The notes: generated by a model not told the origin, from the sequence alone. A stretch of DNA of 64,000 nucleotides from Salmonirosea aquatica (GCF_009296315.1 NZ_WHLY01000002.1:4128501-4192500); one strand, 5' to 3'. Shown: positions 52,887-63,815, counted from the first letter of the stretch. Numbers and translations are program-made.

Positions 52887-53107
52887 GTATAAAGCGGCTT
52901 GTAGGGCGGCATTTTTTTGGTTTTGGATGCTAGTTACGACAAACGGGCGGCCGCCCTGTCCTGTTCTGTATGGATTGGGAAGGTACCCTGGCTAGAAATT
53001 CCGGGCCAGTGTTTCCAGGCCACCGAGGATAAAGCAGGATAAACCTTCCATTTGCAGCTATTTACTTGCTGACTTATTTGTGCCCTTTATGCAAAATCAT
53101 AATACCT

Positions 53108-54787
53108 ATGCGAACCGTTGGTAAACTTCTCTTTCTTTTCAGTGTGGCGCTTGGTAATACCTGTCTGGGGCAGGCGCAGACCGAATTTGGTCAGGGTGCC
53201 GGCGAATATCAGACTTTCTTCGACAGTATGAAGAAGCAGCTAATCCAAACTGAGTACCGCAAAACCGTGCATTTCAGTGGCAAGGAGCAGAAACAGTTTG
53301 TGCAATGGATTCGCGATCATGTGCATGTCATGAAAGCCATGAAGTACTTCGAGCCGGATATTAGTAGTTTCTGGCAGTTTTTCGTGGAGAATCAAACCCG
53401 GGAAGGTCTGTACTACGACTATTATTACCCTATGAATGCGCGCGAGAACCACCGTATGAATCTGTTCGACAAGCGCTACTGGCACATTTTTGCCCGCGAC
53501 ACGATTCAGATGCACCGGCTGCCGGTGGAGGCCGATCTGGAATACCTGATGGTGGAAGGCGGCCATTATATATGGCAGGCCACCGGCGATACGGCCTACA
53601 TTCGTCAATGGATCGATCGATTGGAAAAAGGCCTTCACTATTCCATGACCGACCCATTGCGATGGTCGGACAAATACCAGCTGGTAAAGCGCGGCTATAC
53701 GCTCGATACCTGGGACTTCATGCAACTCCCGACGACCCGGGCCGAGTACGTGCAGCAGGGCCACGATGTCCAGACCGGTATTTTTGACATCGATGAAAAT
53801 ACGCCGATGGGCATCATGCACGGAGACAACAGCGGCATGTACGCCGCCAGCCGGCAACTGGCCCAATTGTATACGGCCTTAGGAAATTCGCAGAAAGCTA
53901 CCTACTGGACCGAACAGGCCGAAGGTTTCAGAAAACGGACAAACGACCTCTGCTGGAACGGCCGCTATTACGCCCATTTTGTTCCTGACGATCCGATGCC
54001 GACCTACCTCAAGATGGATCAGAAAAATACGCTGAGCCTGTCCAATCCCTACGACATCAACCGGGGCTTGCCTACCGATTCGATGGCTCAGTCAATCATC
54101 GAAACCTACCGGGGCCTCCGGGATAGTAACGTGGAAAATGCTTTTGCGGAATGGTTTGGCGTGTACCCGCCCGTGGAGCCGAGTTTTGCCGGGTACCTGC
54201 CCGGTTCGTATATGAACGGAGGCGTCAATACTATCGTGGGCGGAGAGCTGGCCAAAGCGGCTTTTCAGCACGGATACGAATCGTACGCCCTCGATATTCT
54301 GAACCGGATGATGGCCCTCAATGCCAAACACGGAGGTACCCTTCCAGTTTCCTATAAGCCCGATGGTACCGTGGATGCCGGTATTCCGGACAACTGGGGG
54401 CAGGCCGCCGTCATGAGTGCATTGGTAGAAGGACTGGCGGGCGTGGTGGATCTGGATCAATCGTTCAAGCAGGTCGAACTGTCGCCCCGCTGGTTGGCGG
54501 CCAACAAAAACGATGTGTCCATTACCATTGCCTACGGTCCCTCGGGCAAATCGGTCAGCTATACGTATCAGCATGATTCAAAAGGCAAAACCATTTCGCT
54601 AGCCGTCAAGGGCGATCCGGAGCAATACACGATCCGGCAACTTCTGCCACCGGGCAAGCAACTTAGGCAGGTAAGTATTGACGGTAAAAAGAGCATTGCC
54701 AGCCTGGAAAAAGTTAAAGACAGCCAGTATGTGGTGATTAGGGAGGTACCCGCCGGGACGCATCAGGTTACCGTGAGCTACCGCTGA
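53108..54787 (+). CDS. six-hairpin glycosidase-like enzyme (alpha-L-rhamnosidase-related), exported
   Basis: A 559-residue protein with a signal peptide (MRTVGKLLFLFSVALGNTCLGQA); I chose the ATG at 53108, not the upstream one at 53066, for that reason. The body has the (alpha/alpha)6 pattern of GH78-type and related enzymes: WQATGDTAYIRQWIDRLEKGLHY, MHGDNSGMYAASRQLAQLYTALG, LCWNGRYYAHF, GVYPPVEPSFAGYLPGSYMNGG, then a C-terminal beta domain (VELSPRWLAAN). The substrate is not certain; an alpha-rhamnoside is suggested by family. It is followed 58 bases later by a GH5-like gene. Confidence 0.75.
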   Translation: MRTVGKLLFLFSVALGNTCLGQAQTEFGQGAGEYQTFFDSMKKQLIQTEYRKTVHFSGKEQKQFVQWIRDHVHVMKAMKYFEPDISSFWQFFVENQTREGLYYDYYYPMNARENHRMNLFDKRYWHIFARDTIQMHRLPVEADLEYLMVEGGHYIWQATGDTAYIRQWIDRLEKGLHYSMTDPLRWSDKYQLVKRGYTLDTWDFMQLPTTRAEYVQQGHDVQTGIFDIDENTPMGIMHGDNSGMYAASRQLAQLYTALGNSQKATYWTEQAEGFRKRTNDLCWNGRYYAHFVPDDPMPTYLKMDQKNTLSLSNPYDINRGLPTDSMAQSIIETYRGLRDSNVENAFAEWFGVYPPVEPSFAGYLPGSYMNGGVNTIVGGELAKAAFQHGYESYALDILNRMMALNAKHGGTLPVSYKPDGTVDAGIPDNWGQAAVMSALVEGLAGVVDLDQSFKQVELSPRWLAANKNDVSITIAYGPSGKSVSYTYQHDSKGKTISLAVKGDPEQYTIRQLLPPGKQLRQVSIDGKKSIASLEKVKDSQYVVIREVPAGTHQVTVSYR

Positions 54788-54845
54788 ACGAACTCCTGCT
54801 CTTCTCAAAATCGAAAATTTTGCTTTATTGTTATTCTACGCGCGT

Positions 54846-56384
54846 ATGAAAACCCTTCAAGTGTATTTTGTACTTCTGCTCCTGGCTACCTGCGGGTTAT
54901 TAGCCTGTAAAAATACGGACTCCGGCACTTCGCCTGCGCCAGTAATACCCGGCGTACCTCCGGTTACGGAATCTGCTGATTTCTCCGTAAACGGGTCGAC
55001 AATAGTAGATAAAACCGGCGCGGAATTTATCGCGAAAGGCATCAATGTCAACGGTCCGGGTTGGCCTTGGACCCGACAGACAATTCCTGATATAAACCTG
55101 ATCGTCGATACCTGGAAATTTAACACCATACGGCTAAACTGCTGGGTACAGAATCCCCCATACAACAATCCCAACAATTCCGATCTAGATGCGATCGTGA
55201 AGTCATTTACTGATAAGAAGGTGGTCGTAATACTGGAAGACCATAGTTTTACCGGTACGTATCCAAACACTGACCAGTTGAATACCGCCGTTTCGTGGTG
55301 GACCGCGCAAGCACTTAAGTACAAAACGAACGCGTACGTCTGGTTTAATCTGATTAACGAACCCGGTAGCTCAGGCTCAGGATCCGTACCGGCTTCGTGG
55401 CTAACAGTCCACGAAACAATCATCAAGGCCATCCGCAATGCCGGAGCCGACAATATAATCGTGTGCGATGAGCATGGATATGGGCAGGCCAATGGGTTTG
55501 CCGCAACCGAAAATAGTGCAGCACTCACTTACGGCGAAATGCTTACCAGCAAGTACCGGAATCTTGTGTTTTCCCTGCATCTTTATGATTTGTGGGTTTA
55601 TGGAAAATCAAGGCTGGACAACTATGTAAATTCAGTAAAGGCCAAAAAACTGGCCCTTCTCATCGGCGAATATGGCGTTGGGTCAACCGATGTGACGGCC
55701 GAAGTTGCCTCGTCTGTCATGCAGGTGGGTATTCCGCAAAAGATAGGGCGGATTGGTTGGCACTGGGCCGGAATCGATACCTACAAATTGGCCAATACAG
55801 GCGATGGCGGTGGGTTTGCCATCGACAATACGACGGGGGCAAAACCCACCAATCTTGGCTTTGGCGGAAACCTGATCTGGCTGGATAACCATACTCAATT
55901 ACAGGGTACCGATGTGGCTTTGACGCCGCCCGCCGTTTTGCTTAGCAATGCTAATTTTGACGGAGGAACCCTCGTCAATAACTCCGCAAACATTGCCGGT
56001 TGGGTTAATTTCGGCACGGCTCAACTGGACAATACCCCGACCAACGTCAAAGAAGGTAACTATTCGGTGAAGGTAAAACAGGGAGCAGCGGGGGGATTGG
56101 GTCAGGTCATTTATCTGCAACCCGGCGCGACCTACAAAATAACCGCCTGGGGAAAAAACAGCCAGACTGTTTCGGTGGCGACGATAGTAGCTCTGAAGTA
56201 CACTACCACCGCGGGTGGTACCGAAACCCAAGTTGGTTCGCTCAATTTTACCGAAGTGGGTTTTCAGGAAAAGTCAGCCATTTTTACCTTACCGGCATCT
56301 ATTACCAGTATGTTTCTGGTTATCTACAAAAGCGATACGGCTTCGGATTTCTGGTGCGATGACATCCGAATAACAAAACAGTAG
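54846..56384 (+). CDS. GH5-like glycoside hydrolase lipoprotein with C-terminal carbohydrate-binding module
   Basis: A 512-residue lipoprotein (lipobox LLAC, Cys 21; ATG at 54846 chosen for it). The catalytic domain (about 50-340) is a GH5-type barrel: FIAKGINVNGPGWPW, TIRLNCWV, acid/base glutamate in FNLINEPG near residue 172 and nucleophile glutamate in LLIGEYGVG near 276. The last 150 residues (NANFDGGTLVNNSANIAGWVNFG to DDIRITKQ) form a CBM4/9-like jelly roll. It probably cuts a mannan- or glucan-type chain at the cell surface. It converges on the hybrid sensor gene with only five bases between. Confidence 0.85.
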   Translation: MKTLQVYFVLLLLATCGLLACKNTDSGTSPAPVIPGVPPVTESADFSVNGSTIVDKTGAEFIAKGINVNGPGWPWTRQTIPDINLIVDTWKFNTIRLNCWVQNPPYNNPNNSDLDAIVKSFTDKKVVVILEDHSFTGTYPNTDQLNTAVSWWTAQALKYKTNAYVWFNLINEPGSSGSGSVPASWLTVHETIIKAIRNAGADNIIVCDEHGYGQANGFAATENSAALTYGEMLTSKYRNLVFSLHLYDLWVYGKSRLDNYVNSVKAKKLALLIGEYGVGSTDVTAEVASSVMQVGIPQKIGRIGWHWAGIDTYKLANTGDGGGFAIDNTTGAKPTNLGFGGNLIWLDNHTQLQGTDVALTPPAVLLSNANFDGGTLVNNSANIAGWVNFGTAQLDNTPTNVKEGNYSVKVKQGAAGGLGQVIYLQPGATYKITAWGKNSQTVSVATIVALKYTTTAGGTETQVGSLNFTEVGFQEKSAIFTLPASITSMFLVIYKSDTASDFWCDDIRITKQ

Positions 56385-56389
56385 CTAAT

Positions 56390-59300
56390 CTAAGTCTTTG
56401 CCTGAAACTCCTGAGGACTTTTGCCAAATTCTTTTTTGAAACAGCGGGTGAAATAGGCAGGATCGTTGAAACCTACCTGCCAGGCCACTTCCGAGACATT
56501 GAAGTGGCCGCTTTCCAAAAGCTGCACCGCGCGTTTCAGCCGTACCTGTCGGATAAACTCGATACCTGACATATTGACGATGCTTTTCAGTTTGCGGTAG
56601 AGCTGCATCCGGCTCATGTTCATCGCCTGCTCCAGCTGCTCCACGTCAAAATGGGCATCGTCGATGTGCGTTTCGACAATGGCCACCGCTTTTTGAATAA
56701 ACTGCTCCTCCATGGGTGGGAGTTGAATTTCGGTGGGAGCAACCAGTAGTTTTTTGCTCCATTTCTCGCGCAAGAGTTGGCGGTTCTGGATCAAGCTTTT
56801 CACCTTGGTTTCCAGTACGGCCAGATTGAACGGCTTGGTCATATAATCGTCGATGCCAGTATTGAGGGCCAGGATCTGACTCTGGTTGGCTGATCGGGAC
56901 GTAAGCAGCAGGAAAGGGATATGGCTGGTTTTTTCATTGCTTCGGATCGCCTGGCAAAGCTCCGTACCGTCCATTTCGGGCATGAGCCAATCCGATAGAA
57001 TAAGGTCGGGAATATGTTTCTGGGCCAGCGAAATCGCCTGTCGGCCATGGGCCGCCGTCAGAACCTGGTAACTGGTGGCGAAACTCTCGCTCAGGTACTG
57101 TCTGAGCTCTTCGTTGTCTTCCACAACCAGCAGAATGGGTTGGGCTTTGTCCGTAGGGATGGATACGGCGGGCCGTTCCGGATCAAACGTGGGCAGAATC
57201 GCCTGTGGCATTGCGGCCGACGAATCGGCGGGTTGGGCCAGCCACTCGGCTGGGAAGGCCGTTTCAGCCAGCGGCAGGTACACCGAAAACGTGGTACCTA
57301 CGGATTGGGTACTTTCTACAGTAATGCGCCCCCGGTGGAGTTCGACCAGCTCACGGGTCAGGGCCAGGCCAATTCCGCTACCCGATTTCTTCTGCGCAGG
57401 CAGCCCGTCGGCCTGGTAGAAACGCTCAAAAATGTGGGCCTGGGCTTCTTCCGACACGCCAATTCCGGAATCCTTTACCGTTAACTTTATGCTTTTTTCG
57501 GATGGATCAATGCTTACAACTACCCTGATCTCCCCACCCTGGCGTGTGAATTTTAGCGCGTTGGATAAGAGATTGTAAACTACCTTTTCAACAATATCCG
57601 GATCGAAGCACCCATCGAAGGAATCGAAATTAGACAGAAAAATGAGGTTGATCTGTTTATTTTCGGCCAATTCGTCAAAGTAATGGACGATACGTTCTAC
57701 GAACGGCACGATGTCGTTGCGGCTGATGTCCGGACGCAGACTTTGACTCTCTAACTTCGATAAATCCAGGAGTTGGTTGATGAGCCTGAGCAGGCGCTGG
57801 CCATTGCGCTGGATGGTCAGGAACTGGTGCTGGAACCGTTGACCCAAGGTAGGGTCGCCGATCAACTTATCCATTGGAGCCAGAATCAGCGAAAGCGGAG
57901 TCCTGAATTCATGAGAAATATTTGTAAAAAAGCTGGTTTTGGCATCATCGAGGGCTTTGATGGCATCCGCTTCCAATTGCTTCATGCGAATATCGGCTTT
58001 AAGCCTTTCTCTAATCAGAATAACCCGTCGGAGGACGAACAAGGTACCTAGCAAGAGTAACGTATACAACGAATAGGCCCACCAGGTACGGTACCAGGGA
58101 GGCAGCACGGTGATCTGCACCGATCTGATCGGGCTCCAGTCCCCATTCCCGATGGCGGCTTTTACCAGAAAAGTATAATCGCCCTCGTGCAGATTGGTAT
58201 ACGGTGCCGATCGCTGCGAACCTACGTAGTTCCAGTCGTCGTCAAAGCCGGTCAGTTGGTAAGCGTACCGGATGTTGCGGTGGGGCAGGAACGATAACGC
58301 CGTAAAGTCAATCGTGAAAACCGATTGCGACGGACGGAAAACAAGGCGCGTGGCATCGGTTAGATCCACGGATGTTGGTGCATCGGCGTCGGTGGGGCTA
58401 ACGGGGCGGTTAAATAATTTGAGGCTGGATAAATACACCTTGGGCGGCGCTGTTTTTTCGCGCACCCGCTCGGGCCGGAATACGACGAGGCCGAGCATAT
58501 TCCCAAAAGCTAACTCACCCGTAGGAAGTCGGGCGCAGGCATCCGGTAAAAACTCCCGGCCAATGAGTCCGTCGCTCGGATCATAATTTTCGATACCCAA
58601 AGTGCGGGGATTGAAGCACGAAATGCCCCCATTGGTCGAGAGCCAGAGGTTATGCGCTTCGTCCTCGACGATAGCGGCAATGAAGTTGTTGGCCAGCCCT
58701 TGCTGGCTGGTCAGGGATTGAAATTTTTCGGTTCGGGCCTCGAATCGCTGTAAACCGTTTCCGTTTGTCCCGATCCAGAGTCGTTTTTGAGAATCCTCAT
58801 ATAGCGTGGTAATACTGTTGCTACCCAGGCTGCCCGGCGTAGGACTGCTGGTAAAATGACGGATACGGCCCGTTCGGGGATTCCAGCGGAGTAGCCCGGA
58901 ATTGTAGGTACCAATCCATAAATTACCGTACGAGTCCTCACAGAGCGTATTGAGATCCAGTTTTTGAAAAAAACTGCTCAGCGGTCGGGTATCGACCCGG
59001 CGAAGTTGCCGGGTACGCTCATCAAACTGGTACAACTCCCGCTCGTGGGTTCCGATCCACACGTGGCCGGATGCCGACAGGGCAAAGGCCTTCACCGATT
59101 TGCTTTTTCCGCCCAATAGGTAGGGCGTAAATTGCTGTTGATCGGCGTCGTAAAAAGCAAAACCTGCGGTCCAGGTACTGATCAGCAGATTGCCTTGCGG
59201 GGTAGTACAAATCGTATTGATATCATTGGCCGCCAAAGCCGAATTGTCGGACGTAAAACGCCGAAACCCATTTCGGTCGGCCGAAATCCGGGTCAAGCCC

Positions 59301-60430
59301 TTCGTCGAACTCGTCCATAAATTCCCGATCCGGTCGTAGGCGACGGCCGTTACCCGGTCGTCCAGCAGGCTTTGCGGATTGTGGGGCTGGTGCCGGAAAG
59401 AACTGAATCGTTCGGGCTGGGCATACCGGATATTGACGCCCCCTTGCCAGGAACCGATCCAGACATTGCCGGCGGCATCGCAAAACGCTTTTTTTAGGGC
59501 GTGGGTACTCAGGCTACGTTCATCCTCACTATCGGGGAGGAGGTAGATCCGTTTCTCGCGGTCGCCCTGTGGGTATAGCCAGGCACCATAATCGGTCAGT
59601 ATCCAAAGGTTTCCTGTCCGGTCATCCACCACATCCGTAATGACATTAACTTTTTCATACACACCCGGCTTGATCAGCTCCTGCCGGAACGTTTTGGCCA
59701 GAGGATCGAACTGAAACAAGCCTCGGCCGTTTGTACCGACCCATAAGCCGCCCCAGCGGCCTTTTTTGATGACGTTGATCGTCTGATGATGCGGAGCCGC
59801 TTCGGCGATAAACGGAATAGGGTAGGCGGCCAGTTCGCCCGTAGACGCCGTCAGCGCGAGTAGGGTACCCTGCTCGGTTCCGAGCCAAAGTACCCCCTGC
59901 TCATCCCGGTACATAGCCGTAATGGAATTGTCCACGCGCGGATCTTGCCAGTGCGCTATTTTCTTTTGGGCAAAATCATAATAAAATAGTCCCCCTTCCA
60001 CGGTACCTATCCACAGGCGGCTTTCATCTTCGGCAAAACAGGAAATACTGATCTGTTTGGTGGGATTATCCGGTGAGTAGAGCGAATAATGCTCAAAAGT
60101 TTCGCCGTCTTCACGAAGTCGACTCAAGCCGTTTTTACGGGGCCCGACCCAGAGGGTACCGTGCCGGTCGGCATAAATAGCCCCAAGGTTGCTGGTGGGG
60201 AGGCTCGTCGGTTGGCCGGGCTGGTTGCGATAGACTTTGAATGTATAGCCGTCGTAGCGATTCAGTCCGTCGGCGGTAGCCATCCAGATGAAGCCTTTTT
60301 TATCCTGCACCATTTCCCATACGGTGCTCTGCGACAGACCATCAGCCGTTGTCAGATGCGCGAACGAGATTTGGCCATAGGCCGGAAATCCCAGGATAAG
60401 TACTAGCAGGTAAGGTTTCAGAATACGCAT
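56390..60430 (-). CDS. hybrid two-component system sensor-regulator (HTCS)
   Basis: A 1346-residue one-protein signalling system typical of Bacteroidota glycan loci. Order: signal peptide (start at 60430 chosen for it, the open frame is seven codons longer); two-component propeller repeats in the periplasm (about 25-690, many GLSRLRED or NLWIGT blades); Y_Y_Y domain (about 700-770); membrane helix (about 785-805); HisKA (SHEFRTPLSLILAP); HATPase (DSGIGVSEEAQAHIFERF, GSGIGLALTRELVELH); receiver domain (LLVVEDNEELRQYL, LSDWLMPEMDG); and AraC-type DNA-binding domain (MSRMQLYRKLKSIV, VAWQVGFNDPAYFTRCFKKEFG). It probably activates the divergent susC-susD pair. Confidence 0.95.
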   Translation of the reverse strand: MRILKPYLLVLILGFPAYGQISFAHLTTADGLSQSTVWEMVQDKKGFIWMATADGLNRYDGYTFKVYRNQPGQPTSLPTSNLGAIYADRHGTLWVGPRKNGLSRLREDGETFEHYSLYSPDNPTKQISISCFAEDESRLWIGTVEGGLFYYDFAQKKIAHWQDPRVDNSITAMYRDEQGVLWLGTEQGTLLALTASTGELAAYPIPFIAEAAPHHQTINVIKKGRWGGLWVGTNGRGLFQFDPLAKTFRQELIKPGVYEKVNVITDVVDDRTGNLWILTDYGAWLYPQGDREKRIYLLPDSEDERSLSTHALKKAFCDAAGNVWIGSWQGGVNIRYAQPERFSSFRHQPHNPQSLLDDRVTAVAYDRIGNLWTSSTKGLTRISADRNGFRRFTSDNSALAANDINTICTTPQGNLLISTWTAGFAFYDADQQQFTPYLLGGKSKSVKAFALSASGHVWIGTHERELYQFDERTRQLRRVDTRPLSSFFQKLDLNTLCEDSYGNLWIGTYNSGLLRWNPRTGRIRHFTSSPTPGSLGSNSITTLYEDSQKRLWIGTNGNGLQRFEARTEKFQSLTSQQGLANNFIAAIVEDEAHNLWLSTNGGISCFNPRTLGIENYDPSDGLIGREFLPDACARLPTGELAFGNMLGLVVFRPERVREKTAPPKVYLSSLKLFNRPVSPTDADAPTSVDLTDATRLVFRPSQSVFTIDFTALSFLPHRNIRYAYQLTGFDDDWNYVGSQRSAPYTNLHEGDYTFLVKAAIGNGDWSPIRSVQITVLPPWYRTWWAYSLYTLLLLGTLFVLRRVILIRERLKADIRMKQLEADAIKALDDAKTSFFTNISHEFRTPLSLILAPMDKLIGDPTLGQRFQHQFLTIQRNGQRLLRLINQLLDLSKLESQSLRPDISRNDIVPFVERIVHYFDELAENKQINLIFLSNFDSFDGCFDPDIVEKVVYNLLSNALKFTRQGGEIRVVVSIDPSEKSIKLTVKDSGIGVSEEAQAHIFERFYQADGLPAQKKSGSGIGLALTRELVELHRGRITVESTQSVGTTFSVYLPLAETAFPAEWLAQPADSSAAMPQAILPTFDPERPAVSIPTDKAQPILLVVEDNEELRQYLSESFATSYQVLTAAHGRQAISLAQKHIPDLILSDWLMPEMDGTELCQAIRSNEKTSHIPFLLLTSRSANQSQILALNTGIDDYMTKPFNLAVLETKVKSLIQNRQLLREKWSKKLLVAPTEIQLPPMEEQFIQKAVAIVETHIDDAHFDVEQLEQAMNMSRMQLYRKLKSIVNMSGIEFIRQVRLKRAVQLLESGHFNVSEVAWQVGFNDPAYFTRCFKKEFGKSPQEFQAKT

Positions 60431-60448
60431 TACTATGACAGAACAGGA

Positions 60449-60456
60449 CAAAGTTA
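60449..60456 (-). promoter_or_regulatory. possible -7 element of the HTCS gene
   Basis: On the minus strand the bases read TAACTTTG, an exact match to TAnnTTTG, 18 bases before the ATG. The -33 position is poor. It sits in the 82-base divergent region shared with susC. Confidence 0.35.
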
Positions 60457-60512
60457 TCTTCTAAAGATTTCAATTTTCACCCTTAAAATACAAATCTTTT
60501 ACTGACTCTTAC

Positions 60513-63500
60513 ATGATGAACCTACTTTACCGGTGTCTAGGTACACTACTAATCGGGGTGGGGCTACTGCTGCTTTCAGGCAGTACCTATGCCCAGAACC
60601 GAATATTACGAGGAAAAGTACTCGAGGCGGGCCCCAATACCCCATTGCCCGGAGCGAGCGTGATTGTGGCCGGCTCGAATCAGGGTACCACGACGGATGC
60701 TAATGGTACCTTCAGCCTGTCCGTTCCCGAATCGGCGCAGCAGCTTGTCGTTTCGTTTGTGGGCTACACCCGCCAGGAAGTTCCAATTACCAACGCGGGC
60801 GAGTACACGGTTTCGCTGGTATCCGAAGAAAGCTCCCTGAGCGAAGTCGTGGTGATCGGCTATGGCTCCCGCGAGAAGAAAGATCTGACGGGGGCCATTT
60901 CGACGGTTTCCTCCAAAGAAATCAGCAAAAGCATCGCTCAGGCTCCCGAACTGGCCATGCAGGGCCGCATGGCCGGAGTGTACGTGTCGACCCCCGGCGG
61001 TAGTCCGCTGGCCCGGCCTCAGGTGCGGATCAGGGGCGTGGGTACCTTCGGTAACGCCGAGCCCCTGTATGTGGTCGACGGGATTCCCCTTACGGAATTC
61101 GGTTCGGGTACCGACAACGCCTCAGGATCCATTACGCGCGACATCCGGGGCAATGTAAACGTACTGTCGATGATCAACCCGAATGACATCGAGTCTATTT
61201 CTGTGCTTAAAGACGCGTCGGCGGCGGCCATTTATGGCGTGCGGGCCGCCAACGGCGTGGTGCTGATTACGACCAAAAAAGGTGCGAAAGGCGCCCCGAA
61301 AGTGGATTTTTCCCTGTCGCACAGTATTCAGAACGTAACCAAAAAGCTGAATATGCTGGATGTACCCCAATTTACGGCCCTGTACCGCGAAGCCTACGCG
61401 AACAATCCCAATGAGGCCGTCAACCTGCCCGCACAATTCAATCCGGATAGCCCCAACTATCTCGGCAATCTACCTACTACCGACTGGCAGACGCCCCTGC
61501 TGAACCGGAACGCGCCCAACACCGATTACAGCCTGCGCGTATCGGGAGGCAATGAGTCGACCCGTTACTATGTGTCGGCGGGGTATACGGATACGGAAGG
61601 TCCGCTGATTCAGAATAATCTGAAACGCTACACGCTGGCGACCAATGTCGATACCAAAATTTCGAAGTACCTCTCGACCGGGCTCACCTACCGGTTGGCG
61701 TACTCGGAAGCGCTGGATAATACGCCCAGCGCCCTGCAGTACGCGGCCGATACTTCACCCTGGCAACCGATTTACGATGCTGACGGACCGCTGGGCTACG
61801 CGCCTTCGGTGAACGTGACCTTTGCGCCCAACCCCGAGCTGGGCGCGCCCCTTAGCGCGCGTCCCCAGTACCTGCCTTCCATTCCACCCTTTGTCATCGA
61901 CCAGTCGACACTGCTGTGGGGGCCTGAAACCAATAATAACAGCTTTGGCTCAGCGGCAACCACCGATAACCGCTATACGCTGCTGCGCAACATCGGAACG
62001 GCGTTTATTCAGCTGGAGCCTTTACCCGGCCTGCGCTTCAAAGGTACTCTGAGCGCCGACTTTTACTACAATCGCCGCAACAGCTGGACGGATGTCCGCA
62101 ACTACCTGTTCCTGCAGAATCCTGGCAATCCCTATTCGGTGGGCGATGGTACCTCGAAGGGTACCTACGGCGAACGCCATACCCGCAACACCAACATCGT
62201 CAAGGAGTTTAGTATCAACTACACCAAAGCCTTTGGCGACCACCATCTCGATCTGCTGGCCAACGCCATGGACCAGCGCTATGTGTATGAGTTCTTGCAG
62301 GGCGGTGCCTCCCAGATCCAGTTTTCACAACCTCAATTTCGCAGTCTCACCAACATCCAGCCTTACACCAATGTCAGTTCCCTGCGCGATATCAACGCGC
62401 TGCAGGGGTACCTGGGGCGCGTCAGCTATCACTACGCCAGCCGATACTATCTGGACGCTACACTGCGCCGGGACGGAGCATCGCGGTTTGCCCCCGGGTA
62501 CAAATGGGGTACTTTCCCGGCCATTTCGGCGGCCTGGCGCATCAGCGCGGAGCCCTTCATGAAATCGGCTACCTTTATCGACGACCTGAAAATCCGGGGG
62601 GGATGGGGTAAGCTGGGAAATCAGGAAACACGCTCATTTGCCTACCTGTCGCTCGTTTCCGATGCTCCGGATTATGCCTTGGGGTCGGGCAATGGCAATG
62701 CCATAGGTACCCTGCTCAATGGGGTGTCGCTACCCGATTTCCCGGTGCAGAACCTGACGTGGGAGGTAAGCACCACCAGTAGCCTGGGAGTGGACGCTTC
62801 GTTCTTTAACGGGAAGCTGACCGCCACTGTAGAGTATTACAACCGCCTCACGTCCGGCATTCTACAGTCAGCCAACCTGGCGGCCAGCGTGGGAAATCAG
62901 AATCAGCCCATTCTGAACATTGCCTCGGTCCGCAACAGTGGGGTGGAGTTTCAACTGGGCTACAATGGTTCGATCGGGGACGATTTCCAGTACAACCTAT
63001 CCGGCAATCTGACCACGACTAAAAACGCGGTGGTATCGACGTTTCAAAATCAGCCCTTTGGTGGTGAATTCGGACGCATCGAAGTCGGTAAGCCCATCGG
63101 TTACCTGTGGGGGTACAAGGTGGGGGGTATTTTCCAGAATCAGTCCGAAATAGATACCTGGAAATCCCAATACTCCGACGCGACCAACAACAATAATTTT
63201 GCTCCGGGCGATATGTACTTTCAGGATGTGAAGGGCAACCCCACCGAGGCCGGACAATTGCCTTCGGATACGCCGGATGGCGTGGTCAACTCCAACGACC
63301 GAACCTTTCTGGGCAGTACGATTCCGGGTTATTACTACGGAGTAAATCTGGGTGGAAGCTACAAGGGGTTCGATCTGTCTATCTTTTTTCAGGGGGTGGG
63401 AGATGTGTACCGCTACAATTCCTGGCGGGCCGCGGGCGAGAGCATGAGCAGTACCGGCACGAATCAGTGGACCACGACCCTCGATCGCTGGACGCCCGAG

Positions 63501-63806
63501 AATCCGTCGACCACGATGCCGCGCGCGGTACGTTCCGACCCCGCCAACAACAACCGATTCTCGGACCGCTTTGTGGAAAGTGCGGCTTTCCTGCGCCTGA
63601 AAAACGTACAACTGGGCTATTCGATCCCTGCCTCGCTTACCAAATCACTGGGTTTTATCAATGGTCTGCGGGCTTACGTGGGGGCTACGAATCTGTTTGT
63701 CATTACACCTTGGACCGGCCCCGATCCCGAGGATATCGACCGGGGAGGCTCCGAACTTATTCCCCCCGTACGTTCTGTAACACTGGGTATCACCGCTTCT
63801 TTCTAA
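60513..63806 (+). CDS. SusC/RagA TonB-linked outer-membrane transporter
   Basis: A 1097-residue transporter without the STN domain, unlike the first SusC in the window, as fits control by an HTCS rather than an ECF sigma factor. Signal peptide (about 1-27, ending STYAQ); carboxypeptidase-like domain (about 30-110, LRGKVLEAGPNTPLPGASVIV); plug (EVVVIGYGSREKKDLTGAI, GNAEPLYVVDGIPLT, SVLKDASAAAIYGVRAANG); barrel ending RSVTLGITASF with a final aromatic residue. It imports oligosaccharides with its SusD partner, which starts nine bases later. Confidence 0.96.
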   Translation: MMNLLYRCLGTLLIGVGLLLLSGSTYAQNRILRGKVLEAGPNTPLPGASVIVAGSNQGTTTDANGTFSLSVPESAQQLVVSFVGYTRQEVPITNAGEYTVSLVSEESSLSEVVVIGYGSREKKDLTGAISTVSSKEISKSIAQAPELAMQGRMAGVYVSTPGGSPLARPQVRIRGVGTFGNAEPLYVVDGIPLTEFGSGTDNASGSITRDIRGNVNVLSMINPNDIESISVLKDASAAAIYGVRAANGVVLITTKKGAKGAPKVDFSLSHSIQNVTKKLNMLDVPQFTALYREAYANNPNEAVNLPAQFNPDSPNYLGNLPTTDWQTPLLNRNAPNTDYSLRVSGGNESTRYYVSAGYTDTEGPLIQNNLKRYTLATNVDTKISKYLSTGLTYRLAYSEALDNTPSALQYAADTSPWQPIYDADGPLGYAPSVNVTFAPNPELGAPLSARPQYLPSIPPFVIDQSTLLWGPETNNNSFGSAATTDNRYTLLRNIGTAFIQLEPLPGLRFKGTLSADFYYNRRNSWTDVRNYLFLQNPGNPYSVGDGTSKGTYGERHTRNTNIVKEFSINYTKAFGDHHLDLLANAMDQRYVYEFLQGGASQIQFSQPQFRSLTNIQPYTNVSSLRDINALQGYLGRVSYHYASRYYLDATLRRDGASRFAPGYKWGTFPAISAAWRISAEPFMKSATFIDDLKIRGGWGKLGNQETRSFAYLSLVSDAPDYALGSGNGNAIGTLLNGVSLPDFPVQNLTWEVSTTSSLGVDASFFNGKLTATVEYYNRLTSGILQSANLAASVGNQNQPILNIASVRNSGVEFQLGYNGSIGDDFQYNLSGNLTTTKNAVVSTFQNQPFGGEFGRIEVGKPIGYLWGYKVGGIFQNQSEIDTWKSQYSDATNNNNFAPGDMYFQDVKGNPTEAGQLPSDTPDGVVNSNDRTFLGSTIPGYYYGVNLGGSYKGFDLSIFFQGVGDVYRYNSWRAAGESMSSTGTNQWTTTLDRWTPENPSTTMPRAVRSDPANNNRFSDRFVESAAFLRLKNVQLGYSIPASLTKSLGFINGLRAYVGATNLFVITPWTGPDPEDIDRGGSELIPPVRSVTLGITASF

Positions 63807-63815
63807 CTCGCTATC